Below the pieces are notes generated by a model. That model ran no database searches. It was not told the origin of the DNA and saw only the letters and a program-made list of their open reading frames with translations. This document shows, one piece after another, positions 27,245 through 35,466 of a stretch of 64,000 nucleotides of DNA (position 1 is the stretch's first letter; every line of letters begins with the position of its first letter). This DNA comes from Lichenicoccus sp964247695 (GTDB taxonomy: Bacteria; Pseudomonadota; Alphaproteobacteria; Acetobacterales; Acetobacteraceae): NCBI GenBank assembly GCA_964247695.1, contig CAXTVI010000016.1:25602-89601 (forward strand). Direction: 5' to 3'. The position numbers were made by a program, and so were the translations under genes.

Positions 27245-28513
27245 ATGACCCAGAGCCCGCCGAGCAGCCCGTTCCTTCGAGAGGCCGAAGCGCGCGGCTA
27301 CGTCTTCCAATGCACCGACATGGCGGCGCTGGACGCAGCCCTGGCGGCCGGGATCGTCGGCGGCTATGTCGGCTTCGACGCCACCGCCGACAGCCTGCAT
27401 GTCGGCCACATGATCCCGATCATGGTGCTGCGCCTGCTGCAGCGGCACGGCCACCGGCCGGTGGCGCTGCTCGGCGGCGGCACCACCCGGATCGGCGACC
27501 CCTCGTTCCGCGACGATGCCCGGCAGCTGCTCGACGAGGCCGGCATCGCGCGCAACCGGGCCGGCATACGCGCCAACCTGGCCGGCATGCTGCGCTTCGG
27601 CGACGGACCCTCGGATGCGATCATGCCGGACAATGCCGAATGGCTCGACCGGCTCGGCTATATCGACCTGCTGCGCGAGGTGGGCGTGCATTTCAGCGTC
27701 AGCCGCATGCTCGGCTTCGACAGCGTGCGCCAGCGCCTGGAGCGCGAGCAGGGCCTGACCTTCCTGGAGTTCAACTACTCGATCCTGCAGAGCTACGATT
27801 TCCGCGAGCTCTGGCGCCGCCACGGCGTCGCCCTGCAGATGGGCGGCTCCGACCAGTGGGGCAACATCGTCTCCGGCGTCGACCTGGTGCGCCGCACCGA
27901 CCAGAAGCAGGTGTTCGGCCTGACCACGCCGCTGCTGACCACCGCATCCGGCGCCAAGATGGGCAAGACGGCAGCCGGTGCGGTCTGGCTGTCGGCGGCG
28001 CGGCTGGCGCCGTTCGACTACTGGCAGTTCTGGCGCAACACCGAGGATGCGGACGTGGGCCGTTTCCTCAGGCTGTTCACGGATCTCCCGGTGGAGGAAT
28101 GCGAGCGTCTGGGAGCGCTGCCGGGGGCTGCGATCAACGAGGCCAAGAAGATCCTCGCAACCGAAGCGACCGCGATCTGCCACGGCCGCGCGGCAGCCGA
28201 GCAGGCCGCCGCGGCTGGCCTGCAATTGTTCGAGGCAGGCCACGCGACCGGTGGCCCTCACGACGCGCTGCCGTCACGCGAGATCGCCAGTGCGGCCCTG
28301 CAAGCGGGTGTGCCGGTGCATCGCCTGTTCGCCGAGATGGGGCTGGTGGGCAGCAACGGCGAGGCGCGACGTCTGGTGCGCGGCGGCGGCCTGCGGATCA
28401 ACGACGTGACCGTCACGGACGAGAACCGGGTTGTCACGACCTCAGATATGCGCGACGGCGCGGTCAAGCTTTCGGTCGGCCGCAAGCAGCACCTGCTGGT
28501 GCGCCCGTACTAG
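27245..28513 (+). CDS. tyrS: Tyrosyl-tRNA synthetase
   Basis: Class I synthetase charging tRNA-Tyr, 422 residues, starting at the ATG at 27245. The HIGH-type signature is HVGH in ADSLHVGHMIPI, and the KMSKS-type loop is KMGKT in SGAKMGKTAAG. Tyrosine and ATP contacts include FLEFNYSILQSYDF and QMGGSDQWGNI. The C-terminal S4-like RNA-binding domain is present (EARRLVRGGGLRINDV). Complete and apparently functional. It lies 69 bases after the symporter. Confidence 0.96.
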   Translation: MTQSPPSSPFLREAEARGYVFQCTDMAALDAALAAGIVGGYVGFDATADSLHVGHMIPIMVLRLLQRHGHRPVALLGGGTTRIGDPSFRDDARQLLDEAGIARNRAGIRANLAGMLRFGDGPSDAIMPDNAEWLDRLGYIDLLREVGVHFSVSRMLGFDSVRQRLEREQGLTFLEFNYSILQSYDFRELWRRHGVALQMGGSDQWGNIVSGVDLVRRTDQKQVFGLTTPLLTTASGAKMGKTAAGAVWLSAARLAPFDYWQFWRNTEDADVGRFLRLFTDLPVEECERLGALPGAAINEAKKILATEATAICHGRAAAEQAAAAGLQLFEAGHATGGPHDALPSREIASAALQAGVPVHRLFAEMGLVGSNGEARRLVRGGGLRINDVTVTDENRVVTTSDMRDGAVKLSVGRKQHLLVRPY

Positions 28514-28520
28514 ATTTCCA

Positions 28521-28952
28521 TCAGCCGGCGATCGCCTTCGCGCTGCTGATCTGAACCGCGATGGCCTCGAGCGTGATGGCGGCGAGTGCCGCGCGCATCG
28601 CGGCCTCGGCAGCTTCGAACCGCTCTCCCAGCACAATCGGCACATGACGACCGACCGGGCATTCCGGATCCGGATTGGCGTGCAGCGGCAACAGCGGCAG
28701 GCGGATCGGATTGACCGCGATCCAGACATCGTCGAGCGAGATCCGTTCGGCCGGCCGTCCAAGGGCGGCACCGCCCTGGCCCCGGCGGACACGCACCAGG
28801 CCGGCCTTGGCCAGCAGCCGCATGATCCGCCGCACGACCACCGGATTGGTGTTGACGCTGCCGGCGATGCGCGGACTGGTCAGGCGGCCGGCTGGCTCGA
28901 CCGTCATCAGCAACATGATGTGGGTGGCGACTGAGAACCGGGTTGCGATCAT
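28521..28952 (-). CDS. Rrf2-family transcriptional regulator without cluster cysteines
   Basis: Small winged-helix regulator of 143 residues. MIATRFSVATHIMLLM and SVNTNPVVVRRIMRLLAKAGLVRVRRGQGG give the Rrf2 helix-turn-helix and wing. The effector region has one Cys (ECPVG) instead of the three that hold an Fe-S cluster in IscR and NsrR, so it resembles the cluster-free YwnA/CymR group. Target genes are unknown. It is convergent with tyrS and divergent from mmcB. Confidence 0.88.
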   Translation of the reverse strand: MIATRFSVATHIMLLMTVEPAGRLTSPRIAGSVNTNPVVVRRIMRLLAKAGLVRVRRGQGGAALGRPAERISLDDVWIAVNPIRLPLLPLHANPDPECPVGRHVPIVLGERFEAAEAAMRAALAAITLEAIAVQISSAKAIAG

Positions 28953-29072
28953 GGCAATTGTGCAGCGCCTGCCGGCAGGCGTGGTTGCGCGACCATCCGA
29001 GATAGTTCGATCAGGTTGGGGCAGCGCCAGGGTCTTGCCCAGGCGGCGTCATTTCGGCATCACGCAGGACAG

Positions 29073-29591
29073 ATGCAGATCAGTGACGAGCGCAGGTCCG
29101 CCCTGGCCGAGAACTCCCTCGCCATCCGTCGCGCGGCCGCCAGGCTCTGCGGGCAACTCGGCTGGGCGCCGCTGCACGAGGTGCCGCTGCCGAACGGCAG
29201 GCGCGCCGACATCCTGGCGCTGCGTCCGGACGGCGGCTTCGCCTGCATAGAGGTGAAGTCCGGGCCGCGCGATTTCCTGACCGACACGAAATGGCCGGAC
29301 TACCGCGCATATTCCGACGCGCTGTTTTTCGCGGTCGACGAGCAGTTTCCCCGCGCGCTGCTGCCGCCGGATACCGGCCTCATGGTCGCCTGCGTCGGCC
29401 CGCATTGCGCGCCCGGCTCGGTCATCGTGCAGGATGCCGAGATCCTGCGCGAGGCGCCGGCGCACGCCCTGGCCCCGGCACGCCGGCGAGCGCTGATGCA
29501 GCGCTTCGCCACCATCGCGGCCCAGCGGCTCGCGATGCTCGAGGATCCCGCCATCACGGCCTCGCTGCGGGCAGCGCTCCGGGTCGAGTGA
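29073..29591 (+). CDS. mmcB: MmcB-family DNA repair protein (PD-(D/E)XK nuclease-like)
   Basis: Predicted 172-residue protein starting at the ATG at 29073, with AGGA five bases ahead. The nuclease core is visible: RRADILALRPDGG supplies the Asp, FACIEVKSGPRDF the ExK. ITD/DTKWPDYRAYSDALFFAV follows, conserved in MmcB proteins. In Caulobacter the gene is DNA-damage induced and contributes to mitomycin C tolerance; the same is inferred here. I looked for an alphaproteobacterial LexA box upstream and found only an imperfect one. Confidence 0.85.
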   Translation: MQISDERRSALAENSLAIRRAAARLCGQLGWAPLHEVPLPNGRRADILALRPDGGFACIEVKSGPRDFLTDTKWPDYRAYSDALFFAVDEQFPRALLPPDTGLMVACVGPHCAPGSVIVQDAEILREAPAHALAPARRRALMQRFATIAAQRLAMLEDPAITASLRAALRVE

Positions 29592-29655
29592 GGGCGGCTT
29601 GCGCCGGCATGCCCGGCGGCCCAGGCTGGCTGCACGCAACCGCGAGGTCCACCGC

Positions 29656-30456
29656 ATGCAGTCGAACGCCCTGAACCAGCGGCTCGAGGCCGCCATCGCG
29701 ATCGTCGCCGAAGCGGCGGCGCTGGCGATGCGCATGCGCCCCGCCTCCGGCAGCTTCACCGGCAACCTGAAGGGCGCGCAGGACTGGGTGACCGAGGCGG
29801 ATGGCGCGGTCGAGGCGCTGATCGCGGGCCGGCTGCGGTCGCTGTTCCCCGCTGACGGCTTCAAGGGCGAGGAGACCGGTGATGCCGAGCAGGGAGCCGG
29901 GGCCTCGCTGCGCTGGGTGGTGGACCCGATCGACGGCACCTCGAACTATGCGCGCGGCCGGGATCGCTGGGCGGTCTCGCTCGGCCTGATGGATGGCGCG
30001 CGGCCGGTGCTCGGCCTGGTCGCGGCACCAGTCCTCGGAGAGACGTATCTCGCCCGCGACGGCGGCGGCGCCACCCTGAACGGAGCGCCGATCCACCCGG
30101 CCGACACCACCGACATCGAACGCGCGATGGTCGAGGTCGGCTGGAGCCCGAAGGTGACCGCCCAGGCGCACGCGGCGCTGAGCGGGCGCATCGTGGCCCT
30201 GGGTGCCGCACCGCGCACCGGCGGCTGCGGCGCGATCGCGCTCGCCGAGATCGCCTGCGGGCGGCTCGACGCCTACATCGAGCCGTTCATCAACCTGTGG
30301 GACGTGGCCGGCGCGCTGCCGCTGCTGGCCGAGGCCGGGATCCGCGTCTCGCCGTTCCTGCGCGATGGCGGCATGACCGGCGCGTACCCGATCCTGGCGG
30401 CGACGTCCGGCATCGCAGCCGCGGTCTCCGAGGCGACCGGCATCGGCTTCGCGTAG
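29656..30456 (+). CDS. Inositol monophosphatase-family protein
   Basis: Magnesium-dependent sugar- or inositol-phosphate phosphatase, 266 residues. Metal-site motifs are all present: GEET, DPIDGTSNYARGRDRW and the C-terminal NLWDVAGALPLL. The start is the ATG at 29656, since the upstream part of the frame looks unstructured. Physiological substrates in this family range from myo-inositol phosphates to histidinol phosphate and 3'-phosphoadenosine 5'-phosphate; nothing nearby decides. It is probably a separate unit from mmcB, 64 bases upstream. Confidence 0.9.
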   Translation: MQSNALNQRLEAAIAIVAEAAALAMRMRPASGSFTGNLKGAQDWVTEADGAVEALIAGRLRSLFPADGFKGEETGDAEQGAGASLRWVVDPIDGTSNYARGRDRWAVSLGLMDGARPVLGLVAAPVLGETYLARDGGGATLNGAPIHPADTTDIERAMVEVGWSPKVTAQAHAALSGRIVALGAAPRTGGCGAIALAEIACGRLDAYIEPFINLWDVAGALPLLAEAGIRVSPFLRDGGMTGAYPILAATSGIAAAVSEATGIGFA

Positions 30457-30552
30457 AAGCGGGGGCTCACGAGCCAGGGCGATATTTGCTAGTCATGCAG
30501 CCGTAGCGTCCGGACGACTCGGCCCGGGCGCGGGCTGGAGACAGGATTACCC

Positions 30553-31515
30553 ATGCGAACGCGTCGCGGCCTCACGGCAATTCTTTCGGTGATGCTTGCC
30601 GGCATGACGCTGGCCGGCACGACGCTGGCCGCCGCCCCGGCGCTCGCCCAGCAGCTCACCGAGCGCCAGGAGCAGCAGCAGCGCCTGGTGGATCGCGCGA
30701 CGCTGACGGCGCAGGACATCCTCGACTGGCGCGCCAACGGCGACCAGGCGCGCCGCTTCCTGGAGCGCTCGCGCGGCGTCCTGATCTGCCCGAGCATCTT
30801 TCGCATGTCGTTCATCTTCGGTGGTTCCGGCGGCGGCTGCGTGCTGCTCGCCCGCGACGGCTCGGGCTCGTGGTCGGCGCCAGCCTTCTACTCGATGGGG
30901 TCCGGCTCGTTCGGGCTCCAGGCCGGCATCCAGGACGCCGAGCTGATGCTGTTCATCATGAGCCGGCGGGGCCTGACCGCGATCATGGACAGCCAGTTCA
31001 AGTTCGGCGCCAATGCCGGCGTCACCCTGGCCACCCTGGGCGCCGGAATGGAGGGCGACACTTCGGCCGCGTTCAACGCCGACATCGTGGTGCTCGAGAA
31101 GAGCAAGGGCCTGTTTGCCGGCATCTCCCTGCAAGGCAGCATCCTGTCCTTCGACAGCGTCGGCAACCGCGCCTATTACGGCCAACCGGTGGGCGTGCAG
31201 GACATCGCGGTCGCCATGCGGGTCAATAATCCGGGTGCCGATCCGCTGCGCGCCGTGCTGATGCGCTACGGCGGCACCGGTCCGGCACAGCAGCCGGCAC
31301 AGCAGCCGGCCTATCGCGACGAGGCGGCGCCGGACCAGGGCAGGCCGGACGCCTATCCGCCGCCGTATCGGCGCGGCACCGCCTACGGGGCACCGGGCGG
31401 CGACCCTGGCACGCCGTCCGGCCCCGGCACGTATCCGCCCAATCCGGATACCGGTCCGACGCAGCTCGCCCCAAACAACCCGGTGCAGAGCCAGTCGCTG
31501 CCGCCGCCCCGCTAG
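30553..31515 (+). CDS. Exported SYLF-domain (Ysc84-type) lipid-binding protein with proline-rich tail
   Basis: A 320-residue protein with a cleavable signal (LAAAPALAQQ). The SYLF core runs from about 45 to 235: FLERSRGVLICPSIFRMSFIFGGSGGGCVLLARD, AFYSMGSGSFGLQAGIQDAELMLF and GVTLATLGAGMEGDT. The last 80 residues are rich in Pro, Gln and Gly with a repeated AQQP, a probable disordered periplasmic tail. SYLF proteins bind phosphoinositides in eukaryotes; bacterial roles are poorly defined. It is followed 12 bases later by the reductase gene. Confidence 0.85.
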   Translation: MRTRRGLTAILSVMLAGMTLAGTTLAAAPALAQQLTERQEQQQRLVDRATLTAQDILDWRANGDQARRFLERSRGVLICPSIFRMSFIFGGSGGGCVLLARDGSGSWSAPAFYSMGSGSFGLQAGIQDAELMLFIMSRRGLTAIMDSQFKFGANAGVTLATLGAGMEGDTSAAFNADIVVLEKSKGLFAGISLQGSILSFDSVGNRAYYGQPVGVQDIAVAMRVNNPGADPLRAVLMRYGGTGPAQQPAQQPAYRDEAAPDQGRPDAYPPPYRRGTAYGAPGGDPGTPSGPGTYPPNPDTGPTQLAPNNPVQSQSLPPPR

Positions 31516-31527
31516 GAGCATCCGGCG

Positions 31528-32598
31528 GTGAGCCAACCGAACCCGGCGAGGCAGGCCCTGGTCGCAGGGGCCAGCGGCATCATCGGCGCCGGTCTCGTCG
31601 ATGCGCTGCACGCGGCCCCGGGCTGGGAATCCGCGCTGCTGGCGACCCGCGCCCTTCCGCACGCCCGCGCCATCGCCGCCGACCTGCTCGATGCGAAGGG
31701 GCTGGCACGGACGCTGGAGGCGGCGACCGGCACGACGCACCTGTTCTATGCGGCCTACCGCGCGCAACCCGACTTCGCGTCCGAGGTCGCGGTCAACGGG
31801 CCGATGCTGGAAAACCTGCTTGATGGCCTCAAGCAGGTCGGAGCGCCGCTCCAAAGGGTCGTGCTCTACCAGGGCGCCAAGGTGTACGGCGTGCATCTCG
31901 GGCCGGTGCAGGCGCCATTCTTCGAGGACACACCGCGCCACATGCCGCCCAACTTCTACTTCACCCAGGAGGACACGCTGCGACGTCGCGCCGCGGCCGG
32001 GGAATTCGGGTTCTCGATCCTGCGGCCGGACGTGGTGGTGGGCGACGTCGCCGGCAATCCGATGAACATCGCCATGGTGATCGGCGTGTTCGCCACCCTG
32101 TGCAAGGCGACCGGAACGCCGTTCCGGTTCCCCGGCCCCGGGCAGGTCTATGACGGCGTGCTGGCGCAGTTCACCGACGCGCGGCTGCTCGGGCGGGCCA
32201 GCCTGTGGGCCGCGACCGACGAGGCGGCGGCCGGCGAGGCGTTCAACTATGTGCACGAGCCGTTCCGCTGGCGGCGCGTCTGGCAGCAGGTCGCGGACGC
32301 GTTCGATCTCGAGGTCGCGCCGCCGCTGCGCATGAGCCTTGCACAGCAGATGGCGGACAAGGCGCCGCTGTGGGAGCGGCTCGTGCAGGCGCACGGGCTG
32401 CAGCCGATGCCCTACGAGAAGCTGGTCGGCTGGGCGTTCGGCGACTTCATCTTCAACACGGCGTTCGACATGATCTCGGACATGGGCAAGATCCGGCGCG
32501 CCGGCTTCAACGAGACCATCGACAACGGCGCGGCATTGATCGGCGCGATCCGCCGGCTGCAGGACCGGAAATTTCTTCCGCGGGTCGATGAGGCCTGA
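31528..32598 (+). CDS. PRISE-like NAD(P)-dependent reductase (extended SDR)
   Basis: Extended short-chain dehydrogenase of 356 residues beginning at a GTG. The dinucleotide site is VAGASGIIGAGLVDAL. LFYAAYRAQ, VVLYQGAKVYGVHLG and MPPNFYFTQEDTL match the progesterone 5-beta-reductase/iridoid synthase-like (PRISE) family, where a Tyr and a Lys in motifs of this kind act on enones. In bacteria these enzymes reduce the C=C bond of varied enones. Substrate here is unknown. It follows the SYLF gene closely and is probably co-transcribed. Confidence 0.82.
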   Translation: MSQPNPARQALVAGASGIIGAGLVDALHAAPGWESALLATRALPHARAIAADLLDAKGLARTLEAATGTTHLFYAAYRAQPDFASEVAVNGPMLENLLDGLKQVGAPLQRVVLYQGAKVYGVHLGPVQAPFFEDTPRHMPPNFYFTQEDTLRRRAAAGEFGFSILRPDVVVGDVAGNPMNIAMVIGVFATLCKATGTPFRFPGPGQVYDGVLAQFTDARLLGRASLWAATDEAAAGEAFNYVHEPFRWRRVWQQVADAFDLEVAPPLRMSLAQQMADKAPLWERLVQAHGLQPMPYEKLVGWAFGDFIFNTAFDMISDMGKIRRAGFNETIDNGAALIGAIRRLQDRKFLPRVDEA

Positions 32599-32738
32599 GG
32601 CTTGGCGGGACGAGGGCAGCGCCCTCACCCTGCCTGCTCAGGGGCCTGCCAGAGCATGATCCGATCGATCAGGCGCTGCGCGTCTTTCGAGTGGGCAGCC
32701 TTGGCAATGTCCGGACGCAGCACACGGTGGAGACCCGC

Positions 32739-33839
32739 ATGAAGGCCTGCAGCGCAGCGGAATTCGAGCAGATCGTCGCGCGCCTGGGTGGCGGTGTTCC
32801 GGATGCCGAGATGTTCCAGCACATGTCGACGCTCACGCTGGACGTCCCGGCTGCACGCCGGCTCACCGGCCTGGATCCGTTCTCGGCCGAATATCACGAG
32901 GCCGCGCTGGACCTCTATCTCGACCTCCGGGCGCATCCCGAGGCCGACTATATTCCCCAGCGCGACGAGGCTCCCTCCTTCGCCGTCCCGGAGCATGTCT
33001 GGTCGCAACTACCGCCCTGGAGCTTCCGGGACCCGGGCATGATCGGCGAGCATCTTTATTCGTGGGGCCACATCCTGCGCCATCTGGTGCTTCCCCCCGG
33101 GGGCAGCGTGCTGGAGTACGGGCCCGGCAGCGGACAGATCCTGCTGATGCTGGCGCGCATGGGATATCGGGTGCATGGCGTCGACGTCGATGCGGTGGCC
33201 CTGGAAGGCATCCGCCTGCAGGCGGAAGGGATGCGGCTGGAGGTTTCGACAGAGCAGGCCGTGTTCGGCGAGGGCTTCGGCCAGCAACGCTTCGACGCCA
33301 TCATCTTCTACGAGGCGTTCCATCATGCCCTCGAATTCCAGAACCTGCTGCGACGCCTGCATGGCCGCCTGAACCCCGGCGGCCGCGTCATCCTTTGCGG
33401 CGAGCCTGTCGTGCCCGGCATGTTTCCCGGCATCCCCTATCCATGGGGTCCCCGGATGGATGCCCTGTCGGTGTTCTGCATGCGTCGCTTCGGCTGGATG
33501 GAGCTGGGTTTCACGCATGACTTCTTCATGGAGGCGGCGCGGCGTGCGGGATGGACAGCGACCTTCCATCCGTTCCCGAACTGCGGACGCGCCCATGTCT
33601 ATATGCTGGAAGCCGGGACGTCCGACGTTGTCCCTCCGCCGCATCGCGGCGACGCGGCTTCCGAGGCCGTGGCCACAGCCGCCGCTTCAGGCCCCGCATT
33701 CTCCGGCGCGACGACTGCACAGCTCAGGGCGGAACTCGCCGCCATCCATGCCTCCACCTCCTGGAAGGTCACCGGCCCGCTGAGGATGGCGGGAAGGATC
33801 GCCGGGCGACTTTCGAGACGTGGCGGATATCGTCGCTGA
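32739..33839 (+). CDS. Class I SAM-dependent methyltransferase
   Basis: About 366 residues from the ATG at 32739. The SAM site is VLEYGPGSGQILLMLARMGYRVHGVDVD, with the acidic end of strand two; DAIIFYEAFHHALE and LNPGGRVILCGEPV follow as motifs II and III. An N-terminal extension of about 110 residues and a Ser/Ala-rich tail ending in an Arg-rich segment (GRLSRRGGYRR) surround the Rossmann core. The tail (TTAQLRAELAAIHASTSWKVTGPLR) resembles linkers that join glycan-acting domains in polysaccharide proteins. Substrate not predictable. Confidence 0.82.
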   Translation: MKACSAAEFEQIVARLGGGVPDAEMFQHMSTLTLDVPAARRLTGLDPFSAEYHEAALDLYLDLRAHPEADYIPQRDEAPSFAVPEHVWSQLPPWSFRDPGMIGEHLYSWGHILRHLVLPPGGSVLEYGPGSGQILLMLARMGYRVHGVDVDAVALEGIRLQAEGMRLEVSTEQAVFGEGFGQQRFDAIIFYEAFHHALEFQNLLRRLHGRLNPGGRVILCGEPVVPGMFPGIPYPWGPRMDALSVFCMRRFGWMELGFTHDFFMEAARRAGWTATFHPFPNCGRAHVYMLEAGTSDVVPPPHRGDAASEAVATAAASGPAFSGATTAQLRAELAAIHASTSWKVTGPLRMAGRIAGRLSRRGGYRR

Positions 33840-33869
33840 ACAACGGATGCGTGGTCCCGCTTGAGGCCG

Positions 33870-34078
33870 CCGTCCCTCCGCCGTCGAGTCAGCCGTGCCA
33901 GGACGAGCCGCGGATCACCTGGCAGAAATTGCCGCGATGGGGGTGCGGCTCCGCACGCTGCGGCTTTGCAGCGGTGGAGATTTTTCGCCATGCCTTCGGG
34001 CGGCGTCTCGGCGTGTCACCGGCCGCCTATCGCGGGCAGCATGCCGAGAACGCGGAGCCGGTGACCGGCGTCAGGTGA
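33870..34078 (+). pseudogene. Frameshifted remnant of an AraC/GlxA-type regulator (C-terminal helix-turn-helix)
   Basis: Three consecutive pieces of a typical AraC C-terminus lie in three different plus-strand frames: RRRVSRAR near 33879-33902, ADHLAEIAA near 33910-33936, and CGFAAVEIFRHAFGRRLGVSPAAYR from 33959. Read in sequence they rebuild the second helix-turn-helix and closing signature of a GlxA/FtrA-like activator. The N-terminal amidase-like domain and first helix-turn-helix are absent. It is non-functional debris between the methyltransferase and the Gfo-like gene, overlapping the 3' end of the latter by eight bases. Confidence 0.75.
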
Positions 34079-35363
34079 GCAGGTACGGCCCAAGCTGGCT
34101 CGGCCACTCGCCGCGCGGCCTTGCCTGGGTCACCGCGGGCGGCAGCTTCACCGCAGAGCCGCCGGCCGCCGACTGGTAGATGGCAGCAAGAATGCGCATG
34201 TCCTGCAGCCCCTCCTCGCCCGGCGTCAGCGGCACCGCCTTGTTGTGCAGGCTGAGCGCGAACGCGTCCATCTCGACCGCGAACTGGTTCTTCGGGGTGA
34301 AGCGCCGGGTCTCCAAAGCGCTGGCCTTGCCCGCCTTGCGGTCGATCTGCAAGGCCAGGTTGTCATAGCCGAAGGCCGGGTCGAGCCCGAGCCAGCCGCG
34401 CTCGTTATGCACGCGCAGTTGCCGGCTCTCGTGGAAGCTGTAGCCGGAGCTGCCGGTGGCGATGATCCCGGACGGGAACCGCATGGTGAACAGCGCCACG
34501 TCCTCGACCTCGCGGAAGCGCGGATCGTGCGCCGGGCGCGTCACCTGGCCGGTCACCTCGACCGGCTCCTCGCCGGTGATGTAGCGGAACGCGTTGGTGC
34601 AATAGAGCCCGACATCGGGCAGCGAGCCGCCGCCGGCCATCGCCAGGATCTGCCGCCACTGGCCGTTCGGCAGGTCGTTCTGGCCGTTCACCGCCTCGAT
34701 CATGCGGATCGCGCCATACTGGCCGCTGCGCGCCAGCCCGATCAGGGTGCGGTGTGCCGGGTCGTGCTGCAGACGGTAGGCGATCATCAGCGTGCGGTGC
34801 GCCTGCCGGCAGGCCTCGACCATCTGCTCGGCCTCGGCGACGGTCGCCGCCATCGGCTTCTCGCACAGCACGTGCTTGCCGGCGGCCGCGGCACGCAGCG
34901 TGAACTCGGCATGCATCGCGTTCGGCAGCACTATATAGACCGCATCGATGTCGGGATTGTCGCGGATGCTGTCGAAGTTCGCATAGCTGTACAGGTTCTT
35001 CTCCGGCACGCCGTATTGCGCCCCGATCGCGCGGGCCTTTTCCGGCCGGCCGCTGACCAAGGCTGCGATCCGCACATGCGCCGCCTGTCCGAAGCCCGGC
35101 AGGATCTCCTCCAGCGCCAGGGTGCCAAGCCCGACCACCGCAATGCCGACTCGCCTGTCCGGCGGCAGCGGGTTCGGCACCTCGCCGTTGGCCTCGCTCG
35201 GGGCATGCAGCGGCGGCAGGCTGACGCGGCCGTCCTCGACGGCGCCACGCAGCCGGCCTGGTTCCTGCTGACCCGGGCCGCGCTCCGGGGTTGCCGCGGC
35301 CGCGGCGCCCGCCGCGAGCAGGGCGGTGGTGCCGAACAAAGTGCGGCGGGTCAGGTCGGTCAT
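34071..35363 (-). CDS. Tat-exported Gfo/Idh/MocA oxidoreductase, glucose-fructose-oxidoreductase-like
   Basis: NADP-bound periplasmic sugar oxidoreductase of 430 residues. The start is the ATG at 35363, with GGAG about ten bases ahead. A Tat signal, TRRTLFGTTALLAAGAAAAA, leads the protein. The Rossmann motif is IAVVGLGTLALEEILPGF, followed by the family signature LCEKPMAAT with the catalytic Lys, and GGSLPDVGLYCTN further on with the conserved Asp/Tyr. The export signal plus sequence pattern recall Zymomonas-type glucose-fructose oxidoreductase, which keeps its cofactor tightly bound. Precise sugar pair unknown. Confidence 0.88.
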   Translation of the reverse strand: MTDLTRRTLFGTTALLAAGAAAAATPERGPGQQEPGRLRGAVEDGRVSLPPLHAPSEANGEVPNPLPPDRRVGIAVVGLGTLALEEILPGFGQAAHVRIAALVSGRPEKARAIGAQYGVPEKNLYSYANFDSIRDNPDIDAVYIVLPNAMHAEFTLRAAAAGKHVLCEKPMAATVAEAEQMVEACRQAHRTLMIAYRLQHDPAHRTLIGLARSGQYGAIRMIEAVNGQNDLPNGQWRQILAMAGGGSLPDVGLYCTNAFRYITGEEPVEVTGQVTRPAHDPRFREVEDVALFTMRFPSGIIATGSSGYSFHESRQLRVHNERGWLGLDPAFGYDNLALQIDRKAGKASALETRRFTPKNQFAVEMDAFALSLHNKAVPLTPGEEGLQDMRILAAIYQSAAGGSAVKLPPAVTQARPRGEWPSQLGPYLLT

Positions 35364-35466
35364 GCACGGGCTCCAGGCATTTCGACTGGCACGCCAGCCC
35401 CACCGCCCAACACGGTGCGAGAGAACGGGATTTACAGACCCACATGCTTGTGTGGCATCTACCCGC

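Noticed and set aside
29005..29018. GTTC-N6-GTTG resembling the alphaproteobacterial LexA box before mmcB
   Set aside because: The known site is GTTC-N7-GTTC; both spacer and second half differ.
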